Shown: positions 16,495 to 22,380 of the stretch, one piece after another
How positions within the stretch are numbered: the first letter of the stretch is position 1
Layout of the letters: every line of letters starts with the position of its first letter
DNA from: an uncultured bacterium
GTDB lineage: Bacteria > Verrucomicrobiota > Kiritimatiellia > RFP12 > UBA1067
Assembly (NCBI GenBank): GCA_902769585.1
Contig: CACXPT010000007.1
Location: 1-59,088, forward strand
DNA: 59,088 nucleotides
Direction of reading: 5' to 3'
Program-made: the position numbers and the translations under genes
The notes under the pieces: generated by a model
Database searches by the model: none
What the model was told of the DNA's origin: nothing
Seen by the model: the letters and a program-made list of their open reading frames with translations, nothing else

Positions 16495-16928
16495 CAGTCG
16501 TCATCCTCCTCGCCGTCATCGTCTTCATCTTCGTCTTCTTCATCGTTGTCATCTTCGTCGTCTTCATCCTCGTCGGCTTCATCCTCCTCGTCCGTCTCTT
16601 CGTCCTCTTCTTCGTCCTCCTCGTCGTCCGTCTCGTCCTCGTCAACATCGATGTCGTAGTCGTCGTCCGCCGCCGACTTGAACGATTCGGCCACTACGCC
16701 CAAGATGCCGCCCAGCAGCGCACCCGCCACGCCGCCCAGCAGCGCGCCCGCCACGCCGCCGACGACAGGGTCGGAATCGTCGTCGTCCTCCCACTCCGCT
16801 TTCCTGCGATGCTTCTTGCGCGGCTTCTCGCCGACATCGTCTTTCGACGACTTGCCGCGCCCGAGAATCTTCGACAGGTCCACGGGTGCCACTTCAATGA
16901 CTTTCTCTTTCTTGCTTTTGCTCTTCAT
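16494..16928 (-). CDS. small protein with glycine-zipper hairpin and long Asp/Glu tail
   Basis: The 144-aa product has a Lys-rich N-terminus (MKSKSKKEKVIEVAPVDL), a central GGVAGALLGGVAGALLGGIL hydrophobic glycine-zipper segment (about residues 57-80) able to insert into or associate with a membrane, and a C-terminus of about 55 residues that is almost only Asp and Glu. I do not recognise a family. It is the first gene behind a sigma-54 promoter and is coupled to the LRAT-like gene. A glycine-zipper plus an acidic tail suggests a membrane-anchored polyanion or metal/cation-binding partner, but this is speculation. Confidence 0.7.
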   Translation of the reverse strand: MKSKSKKEKVIEVAPVDLSKILGRGKSSKDDVGEKPRKKHRRKAEWEDDDDSDPVVGGVAGALLGGVAGALLGGILGVVAESFKSAADDDYDIDVDEDETDDEEDEEEDEETDEEDEADEDEDDEDDNDEEDEDEDDDGEEDDD

Positions 16929-16994
16929 TTTCGTTTCTCGCTTTGCTGTTGTTGGTTTTCCTTTGCCTGCGACAAATGCCGTGGCGATATCGCT

Positions 16995-17013
16995 TTAGCA
17001 AATGGCGTGCCAA
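16995..17013 (-). promoter_or_regulatory. sigma-54 (-24/-12) promoter of the acidic protein-LRAT operon
   Basis: On the minus strand TTGGCACGCCATTTGCTAA matches the RpoN consensus TGGCAC-N5-TTGC fully, with GG at 17010-17011 and GC at 16998-16999. Expected start of transcription is near 16986, about 58 nt before the ATG at 16928. Confidence 0.88.
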
Positions 17014-17018
17014 AGCGG

Positions 17019-17053
17019 GAAATCCCCGAAAACCAGGTGGCTTCGGGGATTTC
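17019..17053 (-). terminator. 12-bp perfect hairpin between activator gene and sigma-54 promoter
   Basis: GAAATCCCCGAA (17019-17030) pairs with TTCGGGGATTTC (17042-17053) over an 11-base loop. It is placed after the stop of the sigma-54 activator gene and before the -24 element, at the position where the second promoter also has a hairpin. No T-run follows, so it may terminate weakly or shape the DNA between activator sites and promoter. Confidence 0.5.
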
Positions 17054-17064
17054 AGCGGGAAATG

Positions 17065-17106
17065 CTGGTCATCTGCTGACCAGTGGCCTGTTCAACAGTT
17101 GACAGG
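17065..17106 (-). promoter_or_regulatory. pair of upstream activator sites for the sigma-54 promoter
   Basis: Two 19-bp sites fit NNNN-TCA-N5-TGA-NNNN: CTGGTCATCTGCTGACCAG (17065-17083, perfect 7-bp arms) and CTGTTCAACAGTTGACAGG (17088-17106). Their centres are 23 bp apart and the nearer one lies 76 bp upstream of the -12 GC. The promoter at 20459-20477 has the same two sites at the same spacing, so one activator, most simply the product of the adjacent gene, should bind both. Confidence 0.75.
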
Positions 17107-17108
17107 CA

Positions 17109-18608
17109 TCACTGCACGTACTTGCGCAGCGTGTTGCGCGAGATCTTGAGCGCGGATGCCGTGCGCGAAAGGTTCTGCGCGTACTTGTAGAACACGTTCC
17201 TGACATGGCGCTTGACTGCTTCCTCCAGCTCGTCCGGCACCACGCCAGCCTCCCCCGCCGCCATCTCGCCGTACAGCCCGGCGTTCATCTCTCTGTGCTT
17301 GTCGAGAAGCCGCACGAAGTCCGTCTCCCCCAGCACGGCGGCGCGTTCGAGCAGGTTCAGCAGCTCGCGCACGTTGCCGGGGTAGTCGTAGGACATGAGC
17401 GCGGATATCTGCGCGTCGGCAAGATGCCTGCGGAAGCGTCCGAACCACCAGTGGTCCGCGATGTCGCGGATGTCCTCCTTGTGCTCCCTCAATGACGGCA
17501 CTCGCAGCTGCACCACGTTGAGTCGCATGAAGAGGTCTGCCCGGAACTTCCCCTGCCGGACAAGGAGCGGCAAGTTCCTGTTCGTGGCCGTGATGAGCCG
17601 CACGTCCGTCTTGATCTCCTCGCGTCCGCCGATCCGCATGAATCGCCCGCCCTCCAGGACTCGCAGCAGCACGCCTTGCGCCTCGAGCGGCATCTCGCCG
17701 ATCTCGTCGAGGAAGAGCGTGCCGCCATCCGCCAGCTCGAAGAGTCCAGGCTCCTGGCGAACGGCGTTCGTAAAGGCGCCTTTTTCGTGCCCGAAGAAAC
17801 GATCCTCCAGAAGATTTGGCGTCACGCTCGCGCAGTTGAAGGCGTAGAACGGCTCGTTCCGCCGCGGCGACTTCGTGTGGATCTGCTGCGCCACGGTCTC
17901 CTTGCCAGTCCCGCTCTCGCCGAGGATGAGCACGCGCGCTTCCGGATGGGCGGCCACCTGCGAGATCTCGTCACGCAGTTCCTTCATCTTCGGGCCCTTG
18001 CCCACCAGCTCGCGGTTGCCGTAGCGGCGGTACTGCTCGGCAAGGTGCTTCATCTCCCCGCTCCACGCCTCTTCTGCGACCCCCATCGCGAGATAGCGGA
18101 TGGCCGTTGAGTATGAGGCAGTGTCCTGACAGGTACGGTATGCGTACATCGCCGCCTCGATGAGCTCGTGGTACGGCGGAACCGTCTTTGGAATCTTGTT
18201 CCCCTCGAACGCGAACGGGAGCATGTCCGCAACGTCGGTCTTGAACACGGCGCCGACTGCCTTCACGAGCGATCCGTTGAACGGCCCGCCGGGGAATACG
18301 TGCGCCTTAAGGAGAGGCGCGATCTCCCGCGCCTGACTCTCAGACATCGGCAGCCCGCTGATCCACGTGACCTCCGTCTTGCGCCCAAGATTCTTCAGCG
18401 CAGCCGCCAATCTCTCCTCGTTACCGGCTAGCGAGAGGCCGATCAGGCAGATGCGTTTCCAATTCGCGCCCTCGGCATCCACGAACTCCGGCAGGCGGCG
18501 CTTGCTCATGCCAAGCACCTCGGCCCTGCCACCCAACGCCCGTAGCGCGGCGGCCGCCGCAACGGCATATTCTTTCCATCCCCAACCGGTCAAGATCAGC
18601 GTGCTCAT
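17109..18608 (-). CDS. sigma-54-dependent transcriptional activator with novel N-terminal sensor domain
   Basis: This 499-aa bacterial enhancer-binding protein has a central AAA+ domain: Walker A ILGESGTGKE (about residue 228), the loop GHEKGAFTNA (about 277; canonical is GAFTGA), Walker B GGTLFLDEIGEM (about 297), FRADLFMRLNVVQLRVPSLR, and a C-terminal Fis-type HTH (NLSRTASALKISRNTLRKYV). Residues 1-200 form an alpha/beta domain (LILTGWGWKEYAVAAAAALR; ICLIGLSLAGNEERLAAAL) that is neither a receiver, GAF, PAS nor a CARF domain that I recognise; a ligand or stress signal is implied. It is transcribed from its own sigma-70 promoter and sits between two sigma-54 operons bearing shared binding sites. 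Confidence 0.9.
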   Translation of the reverse strand: MSTLILTGWGWKEYAVAAAAALRALGGRAEVLGMSKRRLPEFVDAEGANWKRICLIGLSLAGNEERLAAALKNLGRKTEVTWISGLPMSESQAREIAPLLKAHVFPGGPFNGSLVKAVGAVFKTDVADMLPFAFEGNKIPKTVPPYHELIEAAMYAYRTCQDTASYSTAIRYLAMGVAEEAWSGEMKHLAEQYRRYGNRELVGKGPKMKELRDEISQVAAHPEARVLILGESGTGKETVAQQIHTKSPRRNEPFYAFNCASVTPNLLEDRFFGHEKGAFTNAVRQEPGLFELADGGTLFLDEIGEMPLEAQGVLLRVLEGGRFMRIGGREEIKTDVRLITATNRNLPLLVRQGKFRADLFMRLNVVQLRVPSLREHKEDIRDIADHWWFGRFRRHLADAQISALMSYDYPGNVRELLNLLERAAVLGETDFVRLLDKHREMNAGLYGEMAAGEAGVVPDELEEAVKRHVRNVFYKYAQNLSRTASALKISRNTLRKYVQ

Positions 18609-18614
18609 GGGCGT

Positions 18615-18623
18615 ATTATACCA
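18615..18623 (-). promoter_or_regulatory. extended -10 promoter of the sigma-54 activator gene, leaderless configuration
   Basis: TGGTATAAT on the minus strand (hexamer 18615-18620), six bases before the ATG at 18608. The activator is therefore expressed independently of the sigma-54 operon upstream. Confidence 0.55.
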
Positions 18624-18641
18624 TATCGACCGGGGGACCTA

Positions 18642-18664
18642 GACCGTGATTCCAGATCACGGTC
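18642..18664. promoter_or_regulatory. 23-bp inverted repeat over the zinc-ribbon stop codon and upstream of the activator promoter
   Basis: GACCGTGAT (18642-18650) and ATCACGGTC (18656-18664) are perfect 9-bp arms around TCCAG. It overlaps the stop codon of the zinc-ribbon gene and lies about 20 bp upstream of the activator's -10 box. It could end the sigma-54 operon (no T-run is present) or be an operator for the activator gene. It differs from the paired activator sites. Confidence 0.45.
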
Positions 18665-18944
18665 CAGCCCGCAGCAACATGCGCCATTTGTGTCCGCATT
18701 TGCCGCATTTCATCTCAAGGTATGTCGGCCCATCGATCACGACCCGCGACTGGCGGGTGCGCGACGCCACAGCCTTGCTTCCGCAAACAGGACACCGCTC
18801 CATGGACGGGGGAAAACGTCCTAGCATGGCGCGCGTGAGAGCGGGCATGAATCCAAAGAGTCCCTTGCGGATTTCCTCTATGGTCGCATAGGCTCCCTCT
18901 TCGTTATTCTTGGCTCGTTCCGCCTTTTTCGTTTTCGTCTTCAT
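18657..18944 (-). CDS. small zinc-ribbon protein
   Basis: The 95-aa protein has a Lys-rich N-terminus (MKTKTKKAERAKNNEEGAYA), a hydrophobic helix (IRKGLFGFMPALTRAMLGRF) and a C-terminal four-Cys ribbon: ERCPVCGSKAV and MKCGKCGHKWRM. Function unknown. ATG at 18944 overlaps the stop of the SEDS-like gene (ATGA), so it is the last, coupled gene of the sigma-54 operon. A partial copy of the same ribbon, ending CGHKW, is found at 20585-20653. Confidence 0.75.
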   Translation of the reverse strand: MKTKTKKAERAKNNEEGAYATIEEIRKGLFGFMPALTRAMLGRFPPSMERCPVCGSKAVASRTRQSRVVIDGPTYLEMKCGKCGHKWRMLLRAGP

Positions 18945-20050
18945 TCCTTCTTTTCCTTTCCGTTCACTGGAACAATGGGCGTCTCGCCCGTTGCAAATCT
19001 GGGACAATGGGCATCTTGTCCGTTGGCGTCATCCCGCACAAGCGACACGAGAATCCCTGCCATAATCCACTCGATCATGACGCACCCGCCGTACGACACA
19101 AGCGGCACGCAACTGCGCAGCTCGGGCGACATGAACCCGAAACACGCCCAGTATCCGTATGCCGCCTGCAACAGGAAAGCGCCTCCCGCGACGGCAACAA
19201 ACACTTTCTTGCCCACATTCTCTGCCCTGCGGTAACACCGGGCCAGAACAACCGCGAACATCCCAAAGAGCGCCACCACGAGCACGTTGAACCACTTCCC
19301 GAACACGAGCGCCGCCGCAAACGGCATGGAATACGTGAACCGCCCCGGCAGCGAATCCTGCCGCAACATTTCGTCGTCTCCCGAAAACCAATACGCCTTA
19401 CACATCGCCTCGCTAGACGCCTCCTGCGCCCATTGCCGCAACATCACTTCGTCGGGAGGAGCAGCATTCCGTTCAACCTCACAACCAAAATACGCCGCAA
19501 CATGCGCCAGCCGCTCATGGTTTCCGAGCGTCTGCACGGCAAACACGCCAGAGAACACCACGCCAGCGACCAGAAGTAACCTCATCACGCGCCGAACGGA
19601 CAGCTTCGCCGCAATCCATGCCAGCAGCAACGCAACAGCCAACGAACACCACGCCATCACATTTATACGCAAACATCCGATATTGACAAACAGATGGTGC
19701 CTCACCTGCGGAGAGCAGCAAGCAACAACATACATCGCCAACCACCCTACGGCCAGGAACGGCGCGACCTTCAGCCAGCGCCGCCACTCAACCATCACCG
19801 CAAGTACGAAACACGACAATCCAATTCCTGTCCACACAACCTGGCGCCTGAACATCCAATGTTCACCCATCCTGTCGCTAAACCACTTCACATCGGGGCA
19901 CCACCACATGAACGCCAACCCCATGGCCGTCAGCGCCGCCAGCACGAGCACCGCGCCCCACGCCCTTCCCGGCATCAGTGCCGTCAACCATTTAGCGATA
20001 CCTCCAGTGGCATTCATGTTGCTTTTATTATTGTTTTCACCGTCTGGCAT
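18941..20050 (-). CDS. divergent SEDS (FtsW/RodA/SpoVE-like) polytopic membrane protein
   Basis: The 369-aa protein has about ten hydrophobic helices and SEDS landmarks: FRRQVVWTGIGLSCFVLAVM (the R-Q-x-x-W-x-x-x-G segment), VNIGCLRINVMAWCSLAVAL in place of the usual GA-RW...QPSE loop, and RSCVPLVSYGGCVMIEWI, equivalent to the P-x-x-SYGG signature near the C-terminus. It is shorter than typical FtsW and the QPSE loop is changed, so glycan polymerase activity is doubtful. ATG at 20050 follows AGAAGG. The last 30 residues are encoded by two copies of a short palindromic repeat. It belongs to the sigma-54 operon, between the helical protein and the zinc ribbon. Confidence 0.78.
   Translation of the reverse strand: MPDGENNNKSNMNATGGIAKWLTALMPGRAWGAVLVLAALTAMGLAFMWWCPDVKWFSDRMGEHWMFRRQVVWTGIGLSCFVLAVMVEWRRWLKVAPFLAVGWLAMYVVACCSPQVRHHLFVNIGCLRINVMAWCSLAVALLLAWIAAKLSVRRVMRLLLVAGVVFSGVFAVQTLGNHERLAHVAAYFGCEVERNAAPPDEVMLRQWAQEASSEAMCKAYWFSGDDEMLRQDSLPGRFTYSMPFAAALVFGKWFNVLVVALFGMFAVVLARCYRRAENVGKKVFVAVAGGAFLLQAAYGYWACFGFMSPELRSCVPLVSYGGCVMIEWIMAGILVSLVRDDANGQDAHCPRFATGETPIVPVNGKEKKE
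18969..19026. repeat. two short palindromic repeats (family ACAATGGGC/GCCCGTTG)
   Basis: GAACAATGGGCGTCTCGCCC followed by GTTG (18970 on) and GACAATGGGCATCTTGTCC followed by GTTG (19002 on) are imperfect hairpins in the 3' end of the SEDS-like gene. A third copy is at 20403-20428 in the leader of the same operon. Confidence 0.65.
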
Positions 20051-20079
20051 TTTGACCTTCTTTCTATATGCTTCCGCCT

Positions 20080-20376
20080 TTACGCATCGATCTTTGCGAT
20101 CATCGCGTCGCACCGCCTGATGGTGTCCTCTGCCGAGTCGAACATCTCGCGCAGCCACTCGTCGGCCTCCAGCAGCTTCGTGCCGGATTCACGGATGATT
20201 TTTCTCATCTCGGGCGGAAGGTCGTCATTTGCGAGAGCCTCTTCCATGGCCGCCTTCAGCTGGGCGCTGTCGGCCACCATTTCCGCCTCCAGCTTTTGGC
20301 GTTCCGCCTGCCAGCTTTCAAGCGTATACTCGTCTGTTTCCTCGGCCTGATCCGCCTCTGTCTTTTCTGTCTTCAT
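20080..20376 (-). CDS. 98-aa helical protein, first gene of the second sigma-54 operon
   Basis: The product is hydrophilic and almost entirely helical, with heptad character (LESWQAERQKLEAEMVADSA ... GTKLLEADEWLREMFDSAED), and the same Lys/Glu-rich type of N-terminus (MKTEKTEADQAEETDE) as the other proteins of this regulon. I recognise no family. ATG at 20376 follows GGAAGGAAAAAG. The leader of about 74 nt from the sigma-54 start carries a palindromic repeat. The SEDS-like gene begins 29 bp after its stop. Confidence 0.7.
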   Translation of the reverse strand: MKTEKTEADQAEETDEYTLESWQAERQKLEAEMVADSAQLKAAMEEALANDDLPPEMRKIIRESGTKLLEADEWLREMFDSAEDTIRRCDAMIAKIDA

Positions 20377-20402
20377 TTCGTCTTTTTCCTTCCGTTGCAC
20401 TG

Positions 20403-20428
20403 TGGCAACGGGCATCTTGCCCATTGCT
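20403..20428. repeat. short palindromic repeat, third copy, in the operon leader
   Basis: TGGCAACGGGCATCTTGCCC followed by ATTGC forms a hairpin and matches the two copies at 18969-19026 in sequence and in stem/loop layout. It would lie in the 5' untranslated leader of the sigma-54 operon. Confidence 0.6.
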
Positions 20429-20458
20429 CGCAACCGCCGCTCTCGCGGCATTACCCCA

Positions 20459-20477
20459 TATGCAGATCGCGTGCCAA
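20459..20477 (-). promoter_or_regulatory. sigma-54 (-24/-12) promoter of the helical protein-SEDS-zinc ribbon operon
   Basis: The minus strand reads TTGGCACGCGATCTGCATA: a perfect TGGCAC, correct spacing and CTGC at -12 (consensus TTGC). GG is at 20474-20475 and GC at 20462-20463. Transcription should begin near 20450. Confidence 0.82.
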
Positions 20478-20480
20478 CGC

Positions 20481-20515
20481 AAAAAATCCCCCAAACCAAC
20501 CGGTTCCGGGGAGCC
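20481..20515 (-). terminator. hairpin with T-run upstream of the second sigma-54 promoter
   Basis: On the minus strand CTCCCCGGAACC, a short loop and GGTTTGGGGGA form a stem followed by six T. It would stop transcription arriving from the HerA/Hsp70 cassette before the sigma-54 operon. Its place mirrors the hairpin at 17019-17053. Confidence 0.6.
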
Positions 20516-20527
20516 CTTCAGCATCAA

Positions 20528-20569
20528 CCGGTCAAAGACTGATCAGCGACCTATTCAATCACTGACCAT
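20528..20569 (-). promoter_or_regulatory. pair of upstream activator sites, second promoter
   Basis: CCGGTCAAAGACTGATCAG (20528-20546) and CTATTCAATCACTGACCAT (20551-20569) both fit NNNN-TCA-N5-TGA-NNNN. Centres are 23 bp apart and the nearer is 75 bp upstream of the -12 GC, the same geometry as at 17065-17106 within one base pair. Confidence 0.72.
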
Positions 20570-20584
20570 CACTTCCTCTACTAA

Positions 20585-20653
20585 TTAATGACTGTGACCT
20601 GGCGGCAAGCCGTCCCATGTCCATTTGTGGCCACATCGCCAATTAACGCTCAT
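20585..20653 (-). pseudogene. probable 3' remnant of a zinc-ribbon gene
   Basis: Reading from ATG at 20653 gives MSVNWRCGHKWTWDGLPPGH and two more residues to a TAA at 20585. RCGHKW matches the second knuckle of the zinc ribbon at 18657-18944 (GKCGHKWRM), and the same frame upstream still reads KTYADV, comparable with PTYLEM there, although it runs through the 3' end of the 194-aa gene. It looks like the tail of a ribbon gene cut off by arrival of the neighbouring cassette, or a very short coupled gene. Confidence 0.4.
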
Positions 20654-21227
20654 TACATCGGCGTAGGTTTTCCATACATCGCTGCTTGCAATAGGCAATG
20701 AAATCCTCAGGTTCAAGTTCCGCTACGGAAACTTCTTCGTCCCGCTCTTCATCGATTCGCAACGGCGGAACGCCAACTGGTTCAGGGATAGTTGGCAAAG
20801 TACCCAAATCATCTTCAGTGTTTCCCAATCGCGCGAGATAGAGATGCAGAATGCCTTTCGTTTCCGTATTTACCGATTTGGGGGCACAAATAACAGGCGG
20901 TCGACCAAACTTGAAGGAACTAAGCGCGTCATGTATGGCATCCAATGACCAAGAGGTTTTTTCCACCTGCTTAAAGCCAACCGCAGCCAACATGTTGGAG
21001 ATTTCATCCACTTCAACCAAGGGGTTTGAAAGGAACACAAAATCCGCTAGACATGTCTCAGGATCACAATTCGTTGATTCACACCAAGAAGACCAATACT
21101 TCTTCTTGTCCATAAAGTCTACAAAGGGCTCGCCCCCTATTGGAACAACGCAATAACCTGTCTCGTCCTTACGACACATTGCAATCGTATTGTTCAAGAC
21201 GACAAAAAGATATTCGTAATCGCACAT
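20643..21227 (-). CDS. cassette protein of unknown function (194 aa)
   Basis: No family is recognised. The product starts MCDYEYLFVVLNNTIAMCRK, contains several Cys residues (SSWCESTNCDPETCLADFVF), an alpha/beta-like middle and an acidic C-terminal region (RIDEERDEEVSVAELEPEDF). Start at 21227 is favoured over 21239 because it overlaps the upstream stop as TAATG. It is the last gene of the HerA/Hsp70 cassette and, like its neighbours, has more A+T-rich codons than flanking genes. Confidence 0.7.
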   Translation of the reverse strand: MCDYEYLFVVLNNTIAMCRKDETGYCVVPIGGEPFVDFMDKKKYWSSWCESTNCDPETCLADFVFLSNPLVEVDEISNMLAAVGFKQVEKTSWSLDAIHDALSSFKFGRPPVICAPKSVNTETKGILHLYLARLGNTEDDLGTLPTIPEPVGVPPLRIDEERDEEVSVAELEPEDFIAYCKQRCMENLRRCNER

Positions 21228-21463
21228 TAGGCCAACCACTCCCTATCAAACTTTGATTTCTCGTTTTGAAAGCCGTTATACGATTTAACAAAAATGTCGC
21301 GGTAGTTGCCATAATCTTTCACAATAATGTTACACATCTCATCAAAATCAGAACTGACAACCTTGTCTTCAACATGCCTGAGCCTGGGTTCAATCCGCCC
21401 TCTTAGGCGATCCATATCGAACCAGACCAATGGTCCTTTAGGTTTATCTGTTGATTCGCTCAT
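21227..21463 (-). CDS. cassette protein of unknown function (78 aa)
   Basis: A small hydrophilic protein (MSESTDKPKGPLVWFDMDRL ... DFDEMCNIIVKDYGNYRDIF). No recognisable domain; predicted mostly helical. Its stop overlaps the start of the 194-aa gene. A gap of 57 bp separates it from the membrane-protein gene upstream; no promoter was seen there. Confidence 0.65.
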   Translation of the reverse strand: MSESTDKPKGPLVWFDMDRLRGRIEPRLRHVEDKVVSSDFDEMCNIIVKDYGNYRDIFVKSYNGFQNEKSKFDREWLA

Positions 21464-21520
21464 CTATGAGTTCCTTTGCTATTCGCTTTAAATACGATAG
21501 AAACATACGACTCAAATTGA

Positions 21521-22351
21521 TTATTTTCCCTTCTCGTATTCACGCTTCATGTCCTCAAGCGACATGTTCGTTTGAATAGTTGAGCCATTACCCAACGCCC
21601 GTTCCACCAGTTGCATTGTGGAATGGCCATCGTCATCACCATGTTCGATTTCGCCACGAAGGCAAACCGACAAATCACCTGCGTCTTTCACCCCTGCAGC
21701 CGACATCCTCTCCAACACGCCATTTCCTTCGCCATCGCAAACATCTTTCGCCGTCAAACCAATCTTTGCGCAATCCAAGAAGAAGTCCATCGGCGTAGCC
21801 ATGTTCAACTTTTCAGAAATCGCCCTGATTTGTATGCCGGCACCAAGCGTACGGCACAACCACTTGTGCCCTTCCGCCGTCATACCTTGCGGAAGCACCC
21901 CCTTTTGGAACTCGGCCTTCTTCAATGCCTCGATATAAGCCTGTGTACTGTCGAAATTTTCCCGCTTTATCTCAGGATGCTGCAAGGCCCTCTCACCTAG
22001 GTCTTCTTGATCCTCTCCGTCTCCAATCCCCAAAATCGCCGCTACCGTTTGAATGATCGCAAAAGTATTTTCGGTAATCTCAATAATCTTCTTAATGTCT
22101 AGGTTCGGAAATTGTGCGATGAATGTCGTGATGGCCGCGCATACAGCCTTACCTGCAGTAGCCAGCACTGTCCCAATTGTAGTTGCAGCCGATGCAATAC
22201 CAGCACCAATCGCACTTAGCGCACTGCATAAACCTGCCACGCCACCACTTAAAGCCGTAAATACTCCTGTAGCCGCTGCACCGACGGCACAGCACGCCGA
22301 ACAAGCGGTTGATCCTATTGCACATACGAAGCCTATGACTAATCCGAACAT
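21521..22351 (-). CDS. glycine/alanine-rich membrane protein of the HerA/Hsp70 cassette
   Basis: Residues 1-75 are strongly hydrophobic and rich in small residues (MFGLVIGFVCAIGSTACSAC, VGAAATGVFTALSGGVAGLC, AIGAGIASAATTIGTVLATA), resembling pore-forming or glycine-zipper segments. Residues 80-110 add another hydrophobic helix (IIEITENTFAIIQTVAAILG). The C-terminal 160 residues are soluble and acidic. No family recognised. In a cassette with two large ATPases it is the natural candidate for a membrane channel, anchor or effector; that is inference. Confidence 0.7.
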   Translation of the reverse strand: MFGLVIGFVCAIGSTACSACCAVGAAATGVFTALSGGVAGLCSALSAIGAGIASAATTIGTVLATAGKAVCAAITTFIAQFPNLDIKKIIEITENTFAIIQTVAAILGIGDGEDQEDLGERALQHPEIKRENFDSTQAYIEALKKAEFQKGVLPQGMTAEGHKWLCRTLGAGIQIRAISEKLNMATPMDFFLDCAKIGLTAKDVCDGEGNGVLERMSAAGVKDAGDLSVCLRGEIEHGDDDGHSTMQLVERALGNGSTIQTNMSLEDMKREYEKGK

Positions 22352-22380
22352 GATATGCTCCTTCTTTTGTTTTTGTTTTT

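Noticed and set aside
16499..16681. Ser-rich proteins encoded on the plus strand opposite the Asp/Glu tail
   Set aside because: They are simply the complement of the GAT/GAA/GAG-rich tail of the acidic protein.
20585..20653. Functional 22-residue peptide gene
   Set aside because: It overlaps the preceding gene as coupled genes do, but a lone half zinc ribbon is unlikely to fold; a remnant is the simpler reading.
21521..22351. Holin or phage lysis gene
   Set aside because: The hydrophobic front could suggest it, but the protein is too long, has a large soluble C-terminus and no phage genes are near.
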